The notes under the pieces are model-generated. The model was not told where the DNA came from, ran no database searches, and saw only the letters and a program-made list of their open reading frames with translations. A stretch of DNA of 5,930 nt from Chlamydiota bacterium (GTDB lineage Bacteria > Chlamydiota > Chlamydiia > Chlamydiales > SM23-39), in NCBI GenBank assembly GCA_021772195.1, contig JAJFML010000028.1:1-5930 (forward strand), in the 5' to 3' direction. The translations under genes and the position numbers were made by a program. Numbering within the stretch: position 1 is the stretch's first letter; each line of letters opens with the position of its first letter. This document shows, piece after piece, positions 5,438 to 5,930 of the stretch.

Positions 5438-5930
5438 CATCTTTAGTTCAGAGGCTGCCATTTGGTCTACAATCCAAAGCGCTTTAGTATCTTCAGATCC
5501 CACAAGATAGGCGGGAAGATGGTCGGCTTCTGTTTTTGGAAATAGAATTCGTTTTAACATCTCTTTTTTTTGTTCACCCATCACATAAAAACAAATATTT
5601 TTACTGTTGTTGATACAATCGAGAGTGAGAGTGATTCTCCAAGAGTCTTTTTCACGAATATAGTTAGCTGTTGCGGCTTTATTTTTCACATCAAGTGCTT
5701 TTGTGCCAGGAAAGAGGGAGGCTGTGTGCCCATCATCACCCATACCAAGCATGACGAGATCGAAAAGATCTGGGCCTAGGTTTTTTTCGATAAGACTGTC
5801 ATATTCATCTGCCATTACATTGATGTCTTTCTCTGCTTTCATGCGAAAAATCTGATTTTTAGGAATAGATAGAAGCCCAAGACCCGCTTCCATTGCCATG
5901 GGGTAATTGCTCTCTTTATCAGTGGGGGGG
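5432..5930 (-). CDS. pgl: 6-phosphogluconolactonase, N-terminus outside window
   Basis: Pgl (DevB/SOL family) hydrolyses 6-phosphoglucono-1,5-lactone to 6-phosphogluconate, the second step of the oxidative pentose phosphate pathway, in the cytoplasm. About 165 codons are visible. The frame stays open to the window edge, reading PPTDKESNYPMAMEAG, which is the conserved internal PP-x4-SNY block of the family. The internal ATG at 5897-5899 is therefore not the start, and roughly 80-95 N-terminal residues are missing. The signature GMGDDGHTASLFPG with the catalytic His follows, encoded around 5720-5765. The C-terminal region has ITLTLDCIN, FYVMGEQKKEMLKRI and PAYLV, all usual for the family. In Chlamydia this gene (devB) follows zwf (glucose-6-phosphate dehydrogenase), so zwf would be a reasonable guess for the next gene off the right edge. 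It ends 80 bp before the solenoid pair. Confidence 0.95.
   Translation of the reverse strand, partial: PPTDKESNYPMAMEAGLGLLSIPKNQIFRMKAEKDINVMADEYDSLIEKNLGPDLFDLVMLGMGDDGHTASLFPGTKALDVKNKAATANYIREKDSWRITLTLDCINNSKNICFYVMGEQKKEMLKRILFPKTEADHLPAYLVGSEDTKALWIVDQMAASELKMN

Noticed and set aside
5570..5779. Plus-strand open frame of 69 codons
   Set aside because: It is antisense to the highly conserved catalytic part of pgl, which fixes the real coding strand.

Overview
The window is AT-rich, and all six genes lie on the minus strand, so it reads right to left. It looks like a chromosomal segment from a member of the Chlamydiae, more likely an environmental, amoeba- or protist-associated lineage than Chlamydia itself. 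The evidence is the zinc-free L33 with a KLKSTES...YWTTKNKR pattern that I recall from chlamydial L33, the bacterial TsaD and Pgl enzymes, and a pair of eukaryote-style helical-repeat proteins of the kind amoeba-associated chlamydiae carry in number. This assignment rests on recognition, not on a search, and genus is not resolved.

In transcription order: (1) the 3' two-thirds of pgl (6-phosphogluconolactonase) enters from the right edge. (2) An 80-bp gap follows, holding a weak hairpin at the pgl stop and a TATAAT promoter. (3) Next are two adjacent paralogous alpha-solenoid proteins of 535 and 483 residues, 14 bp apart, with the second gene's strong Shine-Dalgarno overlapping the first gene's stop. 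(4) After a 63-bp gap with a second TATAAT box comes an alpha/beta hydrolase with a full Ser-Asp-His triad. (5) tsaD (tRNA t6A synthesis) starts 24 bp downstream without a visible ribosome-binding site. (6) rpmG (ribosomal protein L33) has its own likely promoter inside the 3' end of tsaD. No gene-free stretch exceeds 80 bp.

The outer genes (pgl, tsaD, rpmG) are ordinary housekeeping functions. The central three look accessory and are the interesting part. Both solenoid paralogues end in a cysteine exactly four residues from the C-terminus, giving CVIS and CRLM. These match the eukaryotic CaaX prenylation box (compare H-Ras CVLS and K-Ras4B CVIM). Bacteria are not known to have protein prenyltransferases, but intracellular bacteria such as Legionella (AnkB) and Salmonella (SifA) export CaaX-type effectors that host enzymes lipidate. 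The hypothesis from this window is therefore a tandem pair of solenoid effectors that are lipidated by the host and tethered to its membranes. A lipase-like hydrolase is encoded next to them. The motif is directly visible; secretion and prenylation are inference.
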